Shown: piece after piece, positions 1 to 6,563 of the stretch
Position numbering within the stretch: the first letter of the stretch is position 1
Layout of the letters: each line of letters begins with the position of its first letter
Source of the DNA: JBFMAI01 sp964462635
GTDB taxonomy: Bacteria > Planctomycetota > Phycisphaerae > UBA1845 > Fen-1342
Assembly (NCBI GenBank): GCA_964462635.1
Contig: CAYWYJ010000124.1
Location: forward strand, 1-11,584
Reading direction: 5' to 3'
Length of the DNA stretch: 11,584 nucleotides
Position numbers and translations under genes: made by a program
Notes under the pieces: model-generated
What the model saw: the letters and a program-made list of their open reading frames with translations, nothing else
Databases searched by the model: none
What the model was told of the DNA's origin: nothing

Positions 1-317
1 CATGTTTCTGAACACCCATCTAGAACTGGGGTGGGCGGCCCTCCAGTAGCCGAGGGCAGCAAGCGCCCCCCACACGCGTCCAGCGCAGCAACAGCGCGCC
101 CCGCACTCGCCCAGGACAGCACACACCCGGCCCCGCACTTGCGTGCGGGGTTCGGATGGGCGCCAATCCCACGAACAGAACCCGCCACGCCAGTGGTGGA
201 AAGCCCGACTTGGCACCGGCACAGCCCCTAACGGCACGGGCCGCACGCGGCGGGCGTCGCCGGGTACGGCCCGATCGGCAGCTTGGCGTGGCGCGGCCGC
301 GGAGTGCGGCCCGGCGG
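1..317. other. Non-coding stretch downstream of the metalloprotease gene
   Basis: No gene is supported here. Short open frames exist on the plus strand, one of them open from base 1 to a TAA ending at 231. Their translations are rich in Pro, Arg, Ala and His, lack any family motif and have no convincing ribosome binding site, as expected for chance frames in GC-rich DNA. The only clear structure is the hairpin at 131-150, listed separately. The left flank could hold the end of a neighbouring gene, but nothing here proves it. Confidence 0.6.
131..150 (-). terminator. Perfect 8-bp hairpin, possible 3' end of the metalloprotease mRNA
   Basis: CCCCGCAC and GTGCGGGG form a perfect 8-bp stem around a four-base loop. 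Read on the minus strand the loop is GCAA, a GNRA-type tetraloop, which makes a very stable RNA hairpin about 170 bases after the stop codon of the metalloprotease gene. No U-run follows it on either strand, so it is not a classical intrinsic terminator. It may be a processing or stabilising 3' end, or a factor-assisted terminator. Confidence 0.3.
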
Positions 318-2270
318 CTATGGGTTCGTCAGCAAAGCGACGAACGGGTTGATGTCGCCGAAGTCGAACCGGCCGTCCTCATTGATGTCACGGTTCTCGA
401 ACGGGCAGCCGGGGTACGTGGCCTCGTACAGCCCCGGGTTGCTGATCGCCATCACAAACGGGTTGATGTCGCCGAAGTCAACGTGCCCGTCGCAGTTGAG
501 GTCGCCCTTGAGCGAGTCGGGGATCACCGTCAAGCGGGCCGCGTTGCTGATGCGGTCCCCGCAGAGGTTGCTCACGACGCAATCGTACATGCCGTTCCAT
601 AGCGGCGAGGCGTAGAGGATGACCAGGCGGTTGGTGTCGGCGAAGTAGACGTTGCCGCCGTTCTGAAGCGGCACGCCGTCCTTCCGCCAGCGGTACGACA
701 GGGGCTCACCGCCGCTCGCGGTCACGGTGAACAGGACGTTCTCGCCCTGGTGGATGGTGAGGTCTTGCGGGTCCGCGACGATGGTGACCGGGTCCTTGAC
801 GGTCAGGGCCGCGTAGTTGGAAGCGTTGGTGCAGCCGTCCAGCGTGTTGGTCACAAAGCAGTTGATGGCGTTGGAGGCATCGGCGGGCGTGACGTTGACG
901 ATGCGGAGCGTGGCGGTCTGCGCGCCGAAGATGTGTACGCCGTCATCCACGAGGGGCGTCGCGCCCACGCGCCACTGATAGGCCGGGGCGGTGATGTCCA
1001 CTTGCACCGAGTACTCCGCCTGGCCGCCGACACAGACCGTCTGAGCGACCGGCTGCTGGAGGAACTGCGGCACGTCGCAGGGCGGGTAATCCCAGCCGAT
1101 GGCGTCGAACATGTTGATGTCGGCCATCGTGAAGTAGTTGGGGTAGTGCGTCTCGCCGTTGGCGAAGGCCGGGTCCATCAGCCCGATCCAGTTGGCGCTC
1201 TGCTCGCGGAAGTGGCTGGCCTGATACGGGTCGCCGTCGGACATCCGGTACTCGTTCGTGATGATGTCCGAGATGTGGGCATCGTCGGGAGTATTGTAGT
1301 CCACCAGCCGCGGGAAGGTCTGGAACTGAGCGTAGGTGCCCGGGTTGTAGGTCGTCCCGGTGCGCTGGAAGCGATAGAGGTCCAACGAGGTCACGGCCGT
1401 GCTGGTCGTCCAGTCCGCCGCGGACACGAAGCCCAGGGCGTGGCCGATTTCGTGGATCAGCACGTCCACAAAGGACATCTGACCGGAGCTGATCCCGTTG
1501 GACGGGTCATAGTCGAAGGGGAACTGCGTGTTGAAGGTGATGCTCGCCGCCGACCCGCTGACCGTGCCGATCGCGGCCTTGTAGTTCGCCTTGGTCCATT
1601 GGATGACGTTTTCGTTGGTCACGGTGCTGGAGGCGCCGTCGTAGCGGACCGGGACGGTGCTGCCCGTCGGCAGCCAGGTCTGGATCACGTCGTCGTCGTC
1701 CATGCCGTTAATCAGGCTGCTGCGCGACGTGGAGTACGCCACGTTGTTCACGTAAGCCGACGATGTGGCCCCGATGACCCCCCCACCGCCCATGTCCTGA
1801 AAACTGATGCTGAGCGTCGCGGTGACCGCGTCCCCGAACAGGCCCTCAAGGTACTGCTCGGCCAGCGTGATCGCCGGCCGGGCCGCCGTCGGGACGGAAC
1901 TGCCGATGTTGAACACCAGGTCCAGGCCCGCGTCGCGCCCGCTGTCGAGCACGACCACCGAGCCCGCCGCCATCTCGGCGTGGTGGCGGTCCGCCCAGAA
2001 CCGCAGGTCCAACTCGCTGACGCCGGAGAGGTTGGAGCCGCACACCAGCTTCCACCGCTCGGAGGTTTCCACGATGACGTGAGAACCGTCGGCATAGATC
2101 GTGCTGACCTGCGGCTCGCCCGGGACCACGAAGGTCGGGCCGCGCACGGGGGCCTGCACGGCCGGCTGGGCCGCCACCGACCCCACCAACCCCAGCACGA
2201 GGATCACCGCCACCATTCCCCCGGGGAACACCTGCGCTCGTCGCGCCACGCTGCCGTTCCAAAGGCTCAT
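318..2270 (-). CDS. Secreted zinc metalloprotease with Ig-like domains and dockerin-like C-terminal repeats
   Basis: An exported protein of 650 residues, predicted to be a metal-dependent peptidase acting outside the cytoplasm. A signal peptide covers about residues 1-35, with a hydrophobic core VAVILVLGLVG and a likely cut after SVAA. The catalytic domain (about 115-395) carries HEIGHALGF at 273-281, a HExxHxxGF zinc site, and LMDP at 364-367. It resembles the secreted family annotated as NF038122-type metalloprotease. Two Ig-like domains follow (about 400-492 and 493-582), each with paired Cys and a Tyr-x-Trp core. Two Ca-binding dockerin-like repeats, with FGDINPF words, close the protein (588-610 and 626-650). 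The ATG at 2270 is chosen because AGGAG lies 7 bases upstream. A GTG at 2300 and an ATG at 2288 are in frame but lack such a site. The peptidase assignment is firm, but the substrate is unknown. Confidence 0.88.
   Translation of the reverse strand: MSLWNGSVARRAQVFPGGMVAVILVLGLVGSVAAQPAVQAPVRGPTFVVPGEPQVSTIYADGSHVIVETSERWKLVCGSNLSGVSELDLRFWADRHHAEMAAGSVVVLDSGRDAGLDLVFNIGSSVPTAARPAITLAEQYLEGLFGDAVTATLSISFQDMGGGGVIGATSSAYVNNVAYSTSRSSLINGMDDDDVIQTWLPTGSTVPVRYDGASSTVTNENVIQWTKANYKAAIGTVSGSAASITFNTQFPFDYDPSNGISSGQMSFVDVLIHEIGHALGFVSAADWTTSTAVTSLDLYRFQRTGTTYNPGTYAQFQTFPRLVDYNTPDDAHISDIITNEYRMSDGDPYQASHFREQSANWIGLMDPAFANGETHYPNYFTMADINMFDAIGWDYPPCDVPQFLQQPVAQTVCVGGQAEYSVQVDITAPAYQWRVGATPLVDDGVHIFGAQTATLRIVNVTPADASNAINCFVTNTLDGCTNASNYAALTVKDPVTIVADPQDLTIHQGENVLFTVTASGGEPLSYRWRKDGVPLQNGGNVYFADTNRLVILYASPLWNGMYDCVVSNLCGDRISNAARLTVIPDSLKGDLNCDGHVDFGDINPFVMAISNPGLYEATYPGCPFENRDINEDGRFDFGDINPFVALLTNP
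343..479 (-). repeat. Pair of identical 23-bp direct repeats encoding the FGDINPF dockerin-like words
   Basis: Bases 343-365 and 457-479 are identical over 23 bp and lie 114 bp apart. Both fall in the coding strand of the metalloprotease and encode D-F-G-D-I-N-P-F in each of the two C-terminal repeats. The flanking codons have diverged. The identity covers the functional core only, so it may reflect strong selection on the motif or a recent internal duplication or conversion. Confidence 0.8.
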
Positions 2271-2289
2271 CGACTGGCTCCTGGGCATG

Positions 2290-2306
2290 CGCGGAGTCAC
2301 TCCGCG
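2290..2306 (-). promoter_or_regulatory. Perfect 7-bp hairpin just upstream of the metalloprotease ribosome binding site
   Basis: CGCGGAG and CTCCGCG form a perfect 7-bp stem with a three-base loop. It ends 7 bases before the AGGAG ribosome binding site (2278-2282) of the metalloprotease gene. In the mRNA it would be a compact 5' UTR hairpin, which could protect the transcript or tune ribosome access. It also covers the rejected GTG start at 2300. The function is inferred from position only. Confidence 0.3.
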
Positions 2307-2464
2307 AAACCGGCGGGCTAGTAGGCGGACATGGGCGGCGGTCGCCGCGTGACTTCCTGCGTCGGGTCAAACAACGGGTGAACGGACCATCCAGCGCATC
2401 CGGCCGTCCCATGCGGGTCGCGGCGGCCCCGCCAGGCCGCCACACCCACCTGTCTTCACTACTG

Positions 2465-2493
2465 AGACTAGGCAACCCCCAGCGTCAAGTCAA
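2465..2493 (-). promoter_or_regulatory. Candidate sigma70-type promoter for the metalloprotease gene
   Basis: On the minus strand TTGACT (2493-2488) is separated by exactly 17 bases from TAGTCT (2470-2465). The -35 box matches the consensus at 5 of 6 positions. The -10 box matches at only 3 of 6. Initiation would be near 2458, giving a 5' UTR of about 190 bases. The rest of 2271-2464 shows no gene. Confidence 0.3.
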
Positions 2494-2509
2494 TGTTATC
2501 TGAGAGTGG

Positions 2510-2533
2510 GCCCCAGGAAGCAGCCCGTGGGGC
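2510..2533 (-). terminator. Weak hairpin right after the lipoprotein stop codon
   Basis: GCCCCA and TGGGGC form a perfect 6-bp stem with a 12-base loop starting two bases after the stop of the lipoprotein gene. No U-run follows, so termination here is uncertain. It is nevertheless the only structure between that gene and the candidate metalloprotease promoter. Confidence 0.25.
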
Positions 2534-2535
2534 GC

Positions 2536-3363
2536 TTATGGGGCGTGCTCTGCGTCTTGCGCCGCGTCGCCGGGCGGGCCGTCCGGCGGCAGTTCAGCGC
2601 GAACCCGAGCCAGCTCCTGTTCCAGTCGGGATAGCTCGATCTCGGCGGCGATCACGGCCATCCGGCGGTCCAGCAAGGCCCGCTCGTTGTCCCAATGGGC
2701 CTCAAGGATGGCGTGCTTCTTCCGCTCGGCCTCGAGTTCGCGTTCCATCTGCTCCAGCGGCAGCAGGACTTCCCGAAGGATCCGGAGTTCCTCACGCTGC
2801 AAGTCGCGCTCGCGTTGGGCCTGCGCGAGCCGGCGCCGGGCTTGGCCGGCGGCCGCTTCCCGCAGGGCGTCGTCCGTCGGCGCTGAGGTGACGGGCGTAT
2901 CGAGACGGGCCAGCTCTTCCTCGGCGGCACGACAATCCGCTCCGACCCGATCGAGTTCGAGCTCGGCGCGGGCGATTCGCAAGGGAGCCGTCAGCTCGAC
3001 GAAGATCTCCAGTCGCCGTTTGGCAAACTCGAACTCCTTCTCCAGGCGAGCGATGGTCTGGCGGTGCCGCAGGTCGCCGTGCTCTATTTCGATCTGGGCC
3101 TGGGCGAGCTTCAGTTCCGCCGACTCCACGCGGCGCTCCAGCTCGGCGAGATGGTGCCGGCGTTGGTCGAGGCGGCGCACGCCGTCTGATGGGTCCCCCA
3201 GCCCCGGCGCCTGTGAGGACTGCTCCCGGGCGACCGCCTGCCCGGACTCGGGCGACGTCGCGCGGGGCGCGGAGTGGCCAGGTGCGGCAGCACAGGCCCC
3301 CAGGCCGAGAAGCCACGTGGCAACGAACGCCCACCCGGCCGCCGAATAACCGGCCTGCCTCAT
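2536..3363 (-). CDS. Coiled-coil lipoprotein of unknown function
   Basis: A predicted lipoprotein of 275 residues. The N terminus has a signal peptide with hydrophobic core WAFVATWLLGLG and a lipobox LGAC, so Cys24 would be lipidated after cleavage. A Ser/Pro/Gly-rich linker follows to about residue 55. From about 60 to 260 the chain is almost entirely charged heptad-like helix rich in Glu, Arg, Leu and Ala, broken near 160-170 by a short TPVTSAPTDD stretch. This predicts two long coiled coils. I recognise no catalytic motif or named family. Similar architecture is seen in envelope spacer proteins, adaptor-like proteins and the periplasmic parts of efflux adaptors, but no transporter gene is adjacent. 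The ATG at 3363 is chosen because GGAGG lies 7 bases upstream. An in-frame ATG at 3387 would add eight residues without a good ribosome binding site. Confidence 0.75.
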   Translation of the reverse strand: MRQAGYSAAGWAFVATWLLGLGACAAAPGHSAPRATSPESGQAVAREQSSQAPGLGDPSDGVRRLDQRRHHLAELERRVESAELKLAQAQIEIEHGDLRHRQTIARLEKEFEFAKRRLEIFVELTAPLRIARAELELDRVGADCRAAEEELARLDTPVTSAPTDDALREAAAGQARRRLAQAQRERDLQREELRILREVLLPLEQMERELEAERKKHAILEAHWDNERALLDRRMAVIAAEIELSRLEQELARVRAELPPDGPPGDAAQDAEHAP

Positions 3364-3455
3364 CGGCCGACCTCCACGAGTCCGCATCCCGCCGCTGTCG
3401 CTGTCCGCGTCAGAGCGTCCGGCCGGCAGCGTCGCCGGTCAAGCCGCAGTGCATG

Positions 3456-3501
3456 AAAAAAGCGACGGGGCGAAAAGCCGTCGAGCGGCACGTCCCGTCG
3501 C
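3456..3501 (-). terminator. Intrinsic terminator of the structured RNA
   Basis: On the minus strand GCGACGGG (3501-3494) pairs perfectly with CCCGTCGC (3469-3462), followed at once by six T (3461-3456). The 24-base loop contains a second small hairpin (GCCG with CGGC, 3489-3486 and 3480-3477). A GC-rich 8-bp stem plus a U6 tail is a textbook factor-independent terminator. It is the only one in the window with a proper U-run. Confidence 0.75.
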
Positions 3502-3717
3502 AAGGTCGGAGCCAACCTCCGCGATTGCCGGTGGAAGAGGTTTGCTGGAACCCTGTAGCAAGGTGGGTGGCCCGCGCTGCCCCGACCTAGCGCTCGACGG
3601 CGCCGCCGACGGGGTGAAGTCGTCCAGGGCCTCCCAGGGTTCAGCGCAACGGTTCTCGCAAACGAGTTCTTCCTTGTCGCACAACGCAGGGGCTGTTCCG
3701 TTGAGCCCACTGTTCTC
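3456..3717 (-). ncRNA. Candidate structured RNA with its own -10 box and intrinsic terminator (6S-like RNA or attenuator leader)
   Basis: A stretch of about 262 bases has no supported ORF but shows nested complementarity. Outside to inside, the pairs are 3677-3681 with 3520-3524 (one G-U), 3668-3673 with 3533-3538, 3635-3645 with 3544-3555 (11 bp with one bulged C), and 3627-3631 with 3569-3573. An asymmetric internal bubble lies between the second and third helices. Its 5' side carries a small CUCG-UUUG-CGAG hairpin (3655-3666), and its 3' side is only five bases. A further 5' hairpin pairs 3704-3708 with 3690-3694. A long irregular hairpin with a central bubble is the architecture of 6S RNA, but I cannot match a diagnostic 6S sequence. 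The 3' end lies 92 bases before the lipoprotein start, so a riboregulatory leader is the main alternative. tmRNA, RNase P and SRP signature words were looked for and not found. Confidence 0.5.
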
Positions 3718-3722
3718 AAACA

Positions 3723-3728
3723 AGTATA
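3723..3728 (-). promoter_or_regulatory. Candidate -10 box (TATACT) for the structured RNA
   Basis: TATACT reads on the minus strand at 3728-3723 in otherwise GC-rich DNA and would start RNA at about 3717-3716. No recognisable -35 box lies 16-18 bases upstream. The call therefore rests on the good -10 match and the agreement with the downstream structure and terminator. The interval from 3729 to 3913, between this box and the end of the inositol phosphate synthase gene, shows no gene or clear site. Confidence 0.35.
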
Positions 3729-3913
3729 CCCATTGAATCGGCCGCGCGGCGCGGAAAATCGAGGGATTCATCGCGGATTTGCCCCGCCCACATGTCGGCC
3801 CAATCCGACCGGTCACGCGGCCCAGCCTCAAGCGGCGTCCACGAGAGAGTTTATGAGTCGCGCGCACCTCGGCGGCACAGCCGTCGCGGCCGGCCGTGTG
3901 GCGCTCCCGGATT

Positions 3914-4999
3914 TCACCCTGCGGCGATCCAGCGCTCCAACTGCTCGCGGGCCTCGGAGTCGCGGAGCTGCTGCGGCGGGTGCTTCATCGTGAACGCGGA
4001 GATCTCGTGCAGCGGGCCGCCGATGCCGCGGTCCAGGGCCAGCTTGGCGCAGCGGATGGCGTCGATGGCCATGCCGCCGCTGTTGGGCGAGTCCTCGACG
4101 CTCAGGCGCAGCTCGATGTTCATCGGGATGTCGCCGAAGCCGCGGTACTCGAGCCGCATGAAGCAGACCTTGTTGTCCTTCTGCCACGGGACGTAGTCCG
4201 ACGGGCCGATGTGGATGTTGCCCTCCTCCAGCGGCACGTCGAGCTGCGATTGCACCGATTCGGTCTTGCTGATCCGCTTCGAGCGCAACCGCGATTGCTC
4301 CAGCATGTTCAGGAAGTCGGTGTTACCGCCCGTGTTGAGCTGGTAGGTCCGGTCCAGCTTCACGCCGCGGTCGCCCATCAGCCGCGCCAGCACCCGATGG
4401 ACGATCGTCGCCCCGAGCTGGCTCTTGATGTCGTCCCCGACGACCGGCACGTTGCGGCGACGGAACTCGGCGGCCCATTCCGGGTGCGAAGCGATGAAGA
4501 CCGGGATGCAGTTGACCATCGCCACGCCCGCCTCCAGGCAGGCCCGCGCGTAGTACTTGACCGCGTCCTCCGCCCCCACGGGCATGTAGCACACCAGGAC
4601 CTCGGCCCCCGACTCCCGCAGGATCGCCGTCACGTCGCAGGGCGGCGCGTCCGCGACGCGAAACGCCCGGTCGTCCGGGTAGTCCTGCATGTGCTCGGCC
4701 ACCCCGTCGAGCACCGGGGCCATCCGCACCGTCACGCCGTACCTCGGCAGCTCCCGCTGAAAAACGGTCGTGCAGTTCGGCGGCGCGAAGACTGCTTCTT
4801 CGAGCGGGCGCCCGACCTTCCGGCGGTCCACGTCGAAAGCGGCGACGACCTGGATGTCGCTGATCCGATACCCCCCGAGGACCGGGTGGACCAGCCCCGC
4901 GGTCTCGGTCGAAGCCTTCCGCTGGTAGTACTCGATGCCCTGGAGAAGCGAACTCGCACAGTTGCCGACGCCGGCGATGGCTAGCTTGATGGTTGCCAA
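3914..4999 (-). CDS. ino1: Inositol-3-phosphate synthase (myo-inositol-1-phosphate synthase)
   Basis: An enzyme of 361 residues that converts glucose 6-phosphate to 1D-myo-inositol 3-phosphate in the cytoplasm, with NAD+ as an internal redox cofactor (EC 5.5.1.4). The N-terminal Rossmann motif is GVGNCASS (10-17), with FDVD at 55-58. The signature regions GDDIKSQLG (188-196, Lys192 a likely catalytic residue), NTGGNTDFLNM (222-232), SDYVPWQKDNK (267-277) and DSPNSGG (303-309) are all present. Its length fits the short prokaryotic (actinobacterial-like) form rather than the roughly 500-residue eukaryotic form. The start is a TTG at 4999, with GGGAGG 6 bases upstream and no nearby ATG that keeps the Rossmann strand. 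The product could feed inositol phospholipids, an inositol solute or an inositol-containing glycan. No other inositol gene is adjacent, so its use is open. Confidence 0.93.
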   Translation of the reverse strand: MATIKLAIAGVGNCASSLLQGIEYYQRKASTETAGLVHPVLGGYRISDIQVVAAFDVDRRKVGRPLEEAVFAPPNCTTVFQRELPRYGVTVRMAPVLDGVAEHMQDYPDDRAFRVADAPPCDVTAILRESGAEVLVCYMPVGAEDAVKYYARACLEAGVAMVNCIPVFIASHPEWAAEFRRRNVPVVGDDIKSQLGATIVHRVLARLMGDRGVKLDRTYQLNTGGNTDFLNMLEQSRLRSKRISKTESVQSQLDVPLEEGNIHIGPSDYVPWQKDNKVCFMRLEYRGFGDIPMNIELRLSVEDSPNSGGMAIDAIRCAKLALDRGIGGPLHEISAFTMKHPPQQLRDSEAREQLERWIAAG

Positions 5000-5084
5000 T
5001 CCACGCCTCCCTTCGTGAGCCGATCCCCGGGCCCCGGGCCCGTGTCGCTTGCACCCGGCTCCACGGCGGGCCGCAGCCCCGCGC

Positions 5085-5100
5085 GGCCGCTAACGCGGCC
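5085..5100 (-). terminator. Perfect GGCCGC hairpin between the cysteine desulfurase-like gene and ino1
   Basis: GGCCGC and GCGGCC flank a four-base loop (GTTA on the minus strand), giving a perfect 6-bp GC-only stem about 130 bases after the stop of the upstream gene. It has no U-run. It may end or stabilise that transcript, or lie in the ino1 5' UTR. The rest of the 231-base gap shows no confident promoter. Confidence 0.2.
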
Positions 5101-5230
5101 CCAGGGGGTCCCGCCGACGATGGCCCGGCGATCGGCGTCTCTCACACATGCGCGAGCCAAATACGACGTTCACAGGCGGCAAATCGCCACCGCGCCACGC
5201 CGCTAATATGCGCGCTGGCCGCCCCCCTGT

Positions 5231-6469
5231 CTACGGGGATTGCTCCGCTCGCCCGCGGGGCGCGCCGGCCCCCGCCGCGGCCGGTGCCGCGCCCTCACGG
5301 CGGGCCGCGATCTCCGCCAGCGCCTCGGCAGCGAAGGCCACGTCCTCGCGGGTGAGAAACGGCCCCAGCGAAAGCCGCGTCGTCCCCCCGCGGTTGAGGG
5401 TGCCGATTGTCCGGTGAGCAAAGGGAGCACAGTGCAGGCCGCTGCGCGTAAGAACCCGGTAGCGAGTTTCCAGAATCGCGGACAGACCGGGGGGTGGCAG
5501 GCCCTCGATCCGAACACTGAACACGCCCACCCGCTGGGTCACGTCGCGCGGGCCGTACCAGTGCAGCCCCGAAATCCGGTCCAGTCGGTCCATCAGCTCC
5601 CGGCACAGCGCCTGCTCGTGTCGGCGTAGCGTCTCGACGCCCTGCTCGTTGACCCAGCGGACGGCGGCGAGCAGGCCGGCGATGCCCGGGGCGTTGTGGC
5701 TGCCCGCCTCGAACCGGTCGGGCAAGCGGTCGGGCTGACGGGGGCTTTCGCTGGCGGACCCGGTGCCGCCCTCGCGGACCGTCCGCAGGTGCCGCTCCGC
5801 CCCGGCGCGGATGAGCAGGACGCCCGTCCCCAGCGGCCCCAGCAGCCCCTTGTGGCCGGGGCAGGCCAGGAAGTCGATCGGCGTCGCCCCGAAGTCGATC
5901 GGCACGTGCCCGGCCGACTGGGCCGCGTCCACCAGCAGGAGCACCCCCTTCTCCTGACAGATGGCGGCGATGTCCTCCAGCGGCTGAAGCACGCCGGTGA
6001 CGTTGCTGGCGTGATTGACAACGACCAGCCGCGTGTCCGGCCGGATCGCGGTGGCGACATGGGCGGGGTCGATCCGCGTGGTCGCGGGATCCGGCTCGAC
6101 GGCGGTCCAAGTGACGCCGATCTGCTCCTGGAGGGCCGATAAGGGGCGCAGAACGGAATTGTGGTCCAGGCAAGTAGTTACGGCGTGGTCGCCCGGCGTC
6201 AGGGCTCCTCTCAGAGCCAGATTGACGGCGTCGGTGCCATTGAACGCGAAGACAACTTGGTCACCCGGGCCGCAGCGGAACAGCCGAGCGGTTTCCGACC
6301 GGCACGCCTTCAGAATCCGCTCGGATTGCACGGCTTCTCGGTAGGCCCCCCGCCCCGCGCTGGCGTGAACGGTTTCGAAGTAGTCGATGACAGCGCGAAC
6401 CACATCCGGCGGCTTCGGATGGCTGGTTGCCGCGTTGTCGAAGTAGCGCCGCATCTCGCTGTCGGCCAT
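5231..6469 (-). CDS. Cysteine desulfurase-like class V aminotransferase (EF2568-type family)
   Basis: A PLP enzyme of 412 residues that probably takes sulfur from L-cysteine to form an enzyme persulfide and alanine. The sequence opens with YFDNAATSHPKP, typical of this family. It then shows the PLP-stacking His in LDHNS (103), NHASNVTG (152-159), DAAQSAG (181-187, Asp for the pyridine N), and GHKGLLGP with the Schiff-base Lys at 207. The loop RSGLHCAPFAH carries a candidate catalytic Cys347. These match the family often annotated as 'cysteine desulfurase family protein' (TIGR01977), which is distinct from IscS and SufS. No isc or suf partner is adjacent. The C-terminal 20 residues are a low-complexity Ala/Gly/Pro tail. 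The start at 6469 is chosen from alignment to the family. ATGs at 6454 and 6538 are possible, and none has a strong ribosome binding site. Activity on another substrate cannot be excluded. Confidence 0.85.
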   Translation of the reverse strand: MADSEMRRYFDNAATSHPKPPDVVRAVIDYFETVHASAGRGAYREAVQSERILKACRSETARLFRCGPGDQVVFAFNGTDAVNLALRGALTPGDHAVTTCLDHNSVLRPLSALQEQIGVTWTAVEPDPATTRIDPAHVATAIRPDTRLVVVNHASNVTGVLQPLEDIAAICQEKGVLLLVDAAQSAGHVPIDFGATPIDFLACPGHKGLLGPLGTGVLLIRAGAERHLRTVREGGTGSASESPRQPDRLPDRFEAGSHNAPGIAGLLAAVRWVNEQGVETLRRHEQALCRELMDRLDRISGLHWYGPRDVTQRVGVFSVRIEGLPPPGLSAILETRYRVLTRSGLHCAPFAHRTIGTLNRGGTTRLSLGPFLTREDVAFAAEALAEIAARREGAAPAAAGAGAPRGRAEQSP

Positions 6470-6563
6470 TGGTTTGAGCGCAACCGTTTCGAGCGACCCC
6501 GACACCAAGCGGTGTCGATTGGCGGCCCGGCGCGGCATTGTAGGCCCCCACCGACGTTGTCGC

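Noticed and set aside
1..231. The C-terminal end of a gene entering from the left, in the frame that stops at 231
   Set aside because: The frame is open but its translation is compositionally like non-coding GC-rich DNA, and no domain can be seen.
750..2321. A 523-codon open frame on the plus strand opposite the metalloprotease gene
   Set aside because: Its translation is dominated by Arg, Val, Asp, Gly and His with no family motif. It mirrors a well-supported gene on the other strand, as expected for an antisense frame in GC-rich DNA.
3456..3717. tmRNA, RNase P RNA or SRP RNA as the identity of the structured RNA
   Set aside because: I looked for the GGAAGG-AGCAG loop of SRP RNA, the GAGGAAAGTCC and ACAGAA words of RNase P RNA, and the tRNA-like end with CCA of tmRNA. 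None is present.
3439..3867. A 142-codon minus-strand frame across the structured RNA
   Set aside because: There is no credible ribosome binding site and no domain. The frame runs through the predicted promoter and the intrinsic terminator, so a coding role is unlikely.
3896..4984. A 362-codon plus-strand frame opposite ino1
   Set aside because: It is a shadow of the inositol-3-phosphate synthase gene, which has complete signature motifs and a strong ribosome binding site. The plus-strand product has none.
5231..6469. IscS or SufS of an iron-sulfur cluster operon
   Set aside because: The motif pattern fits the EF2568-type family better, and no scaffold, SufBCD or Isc partner gene is adjacent.
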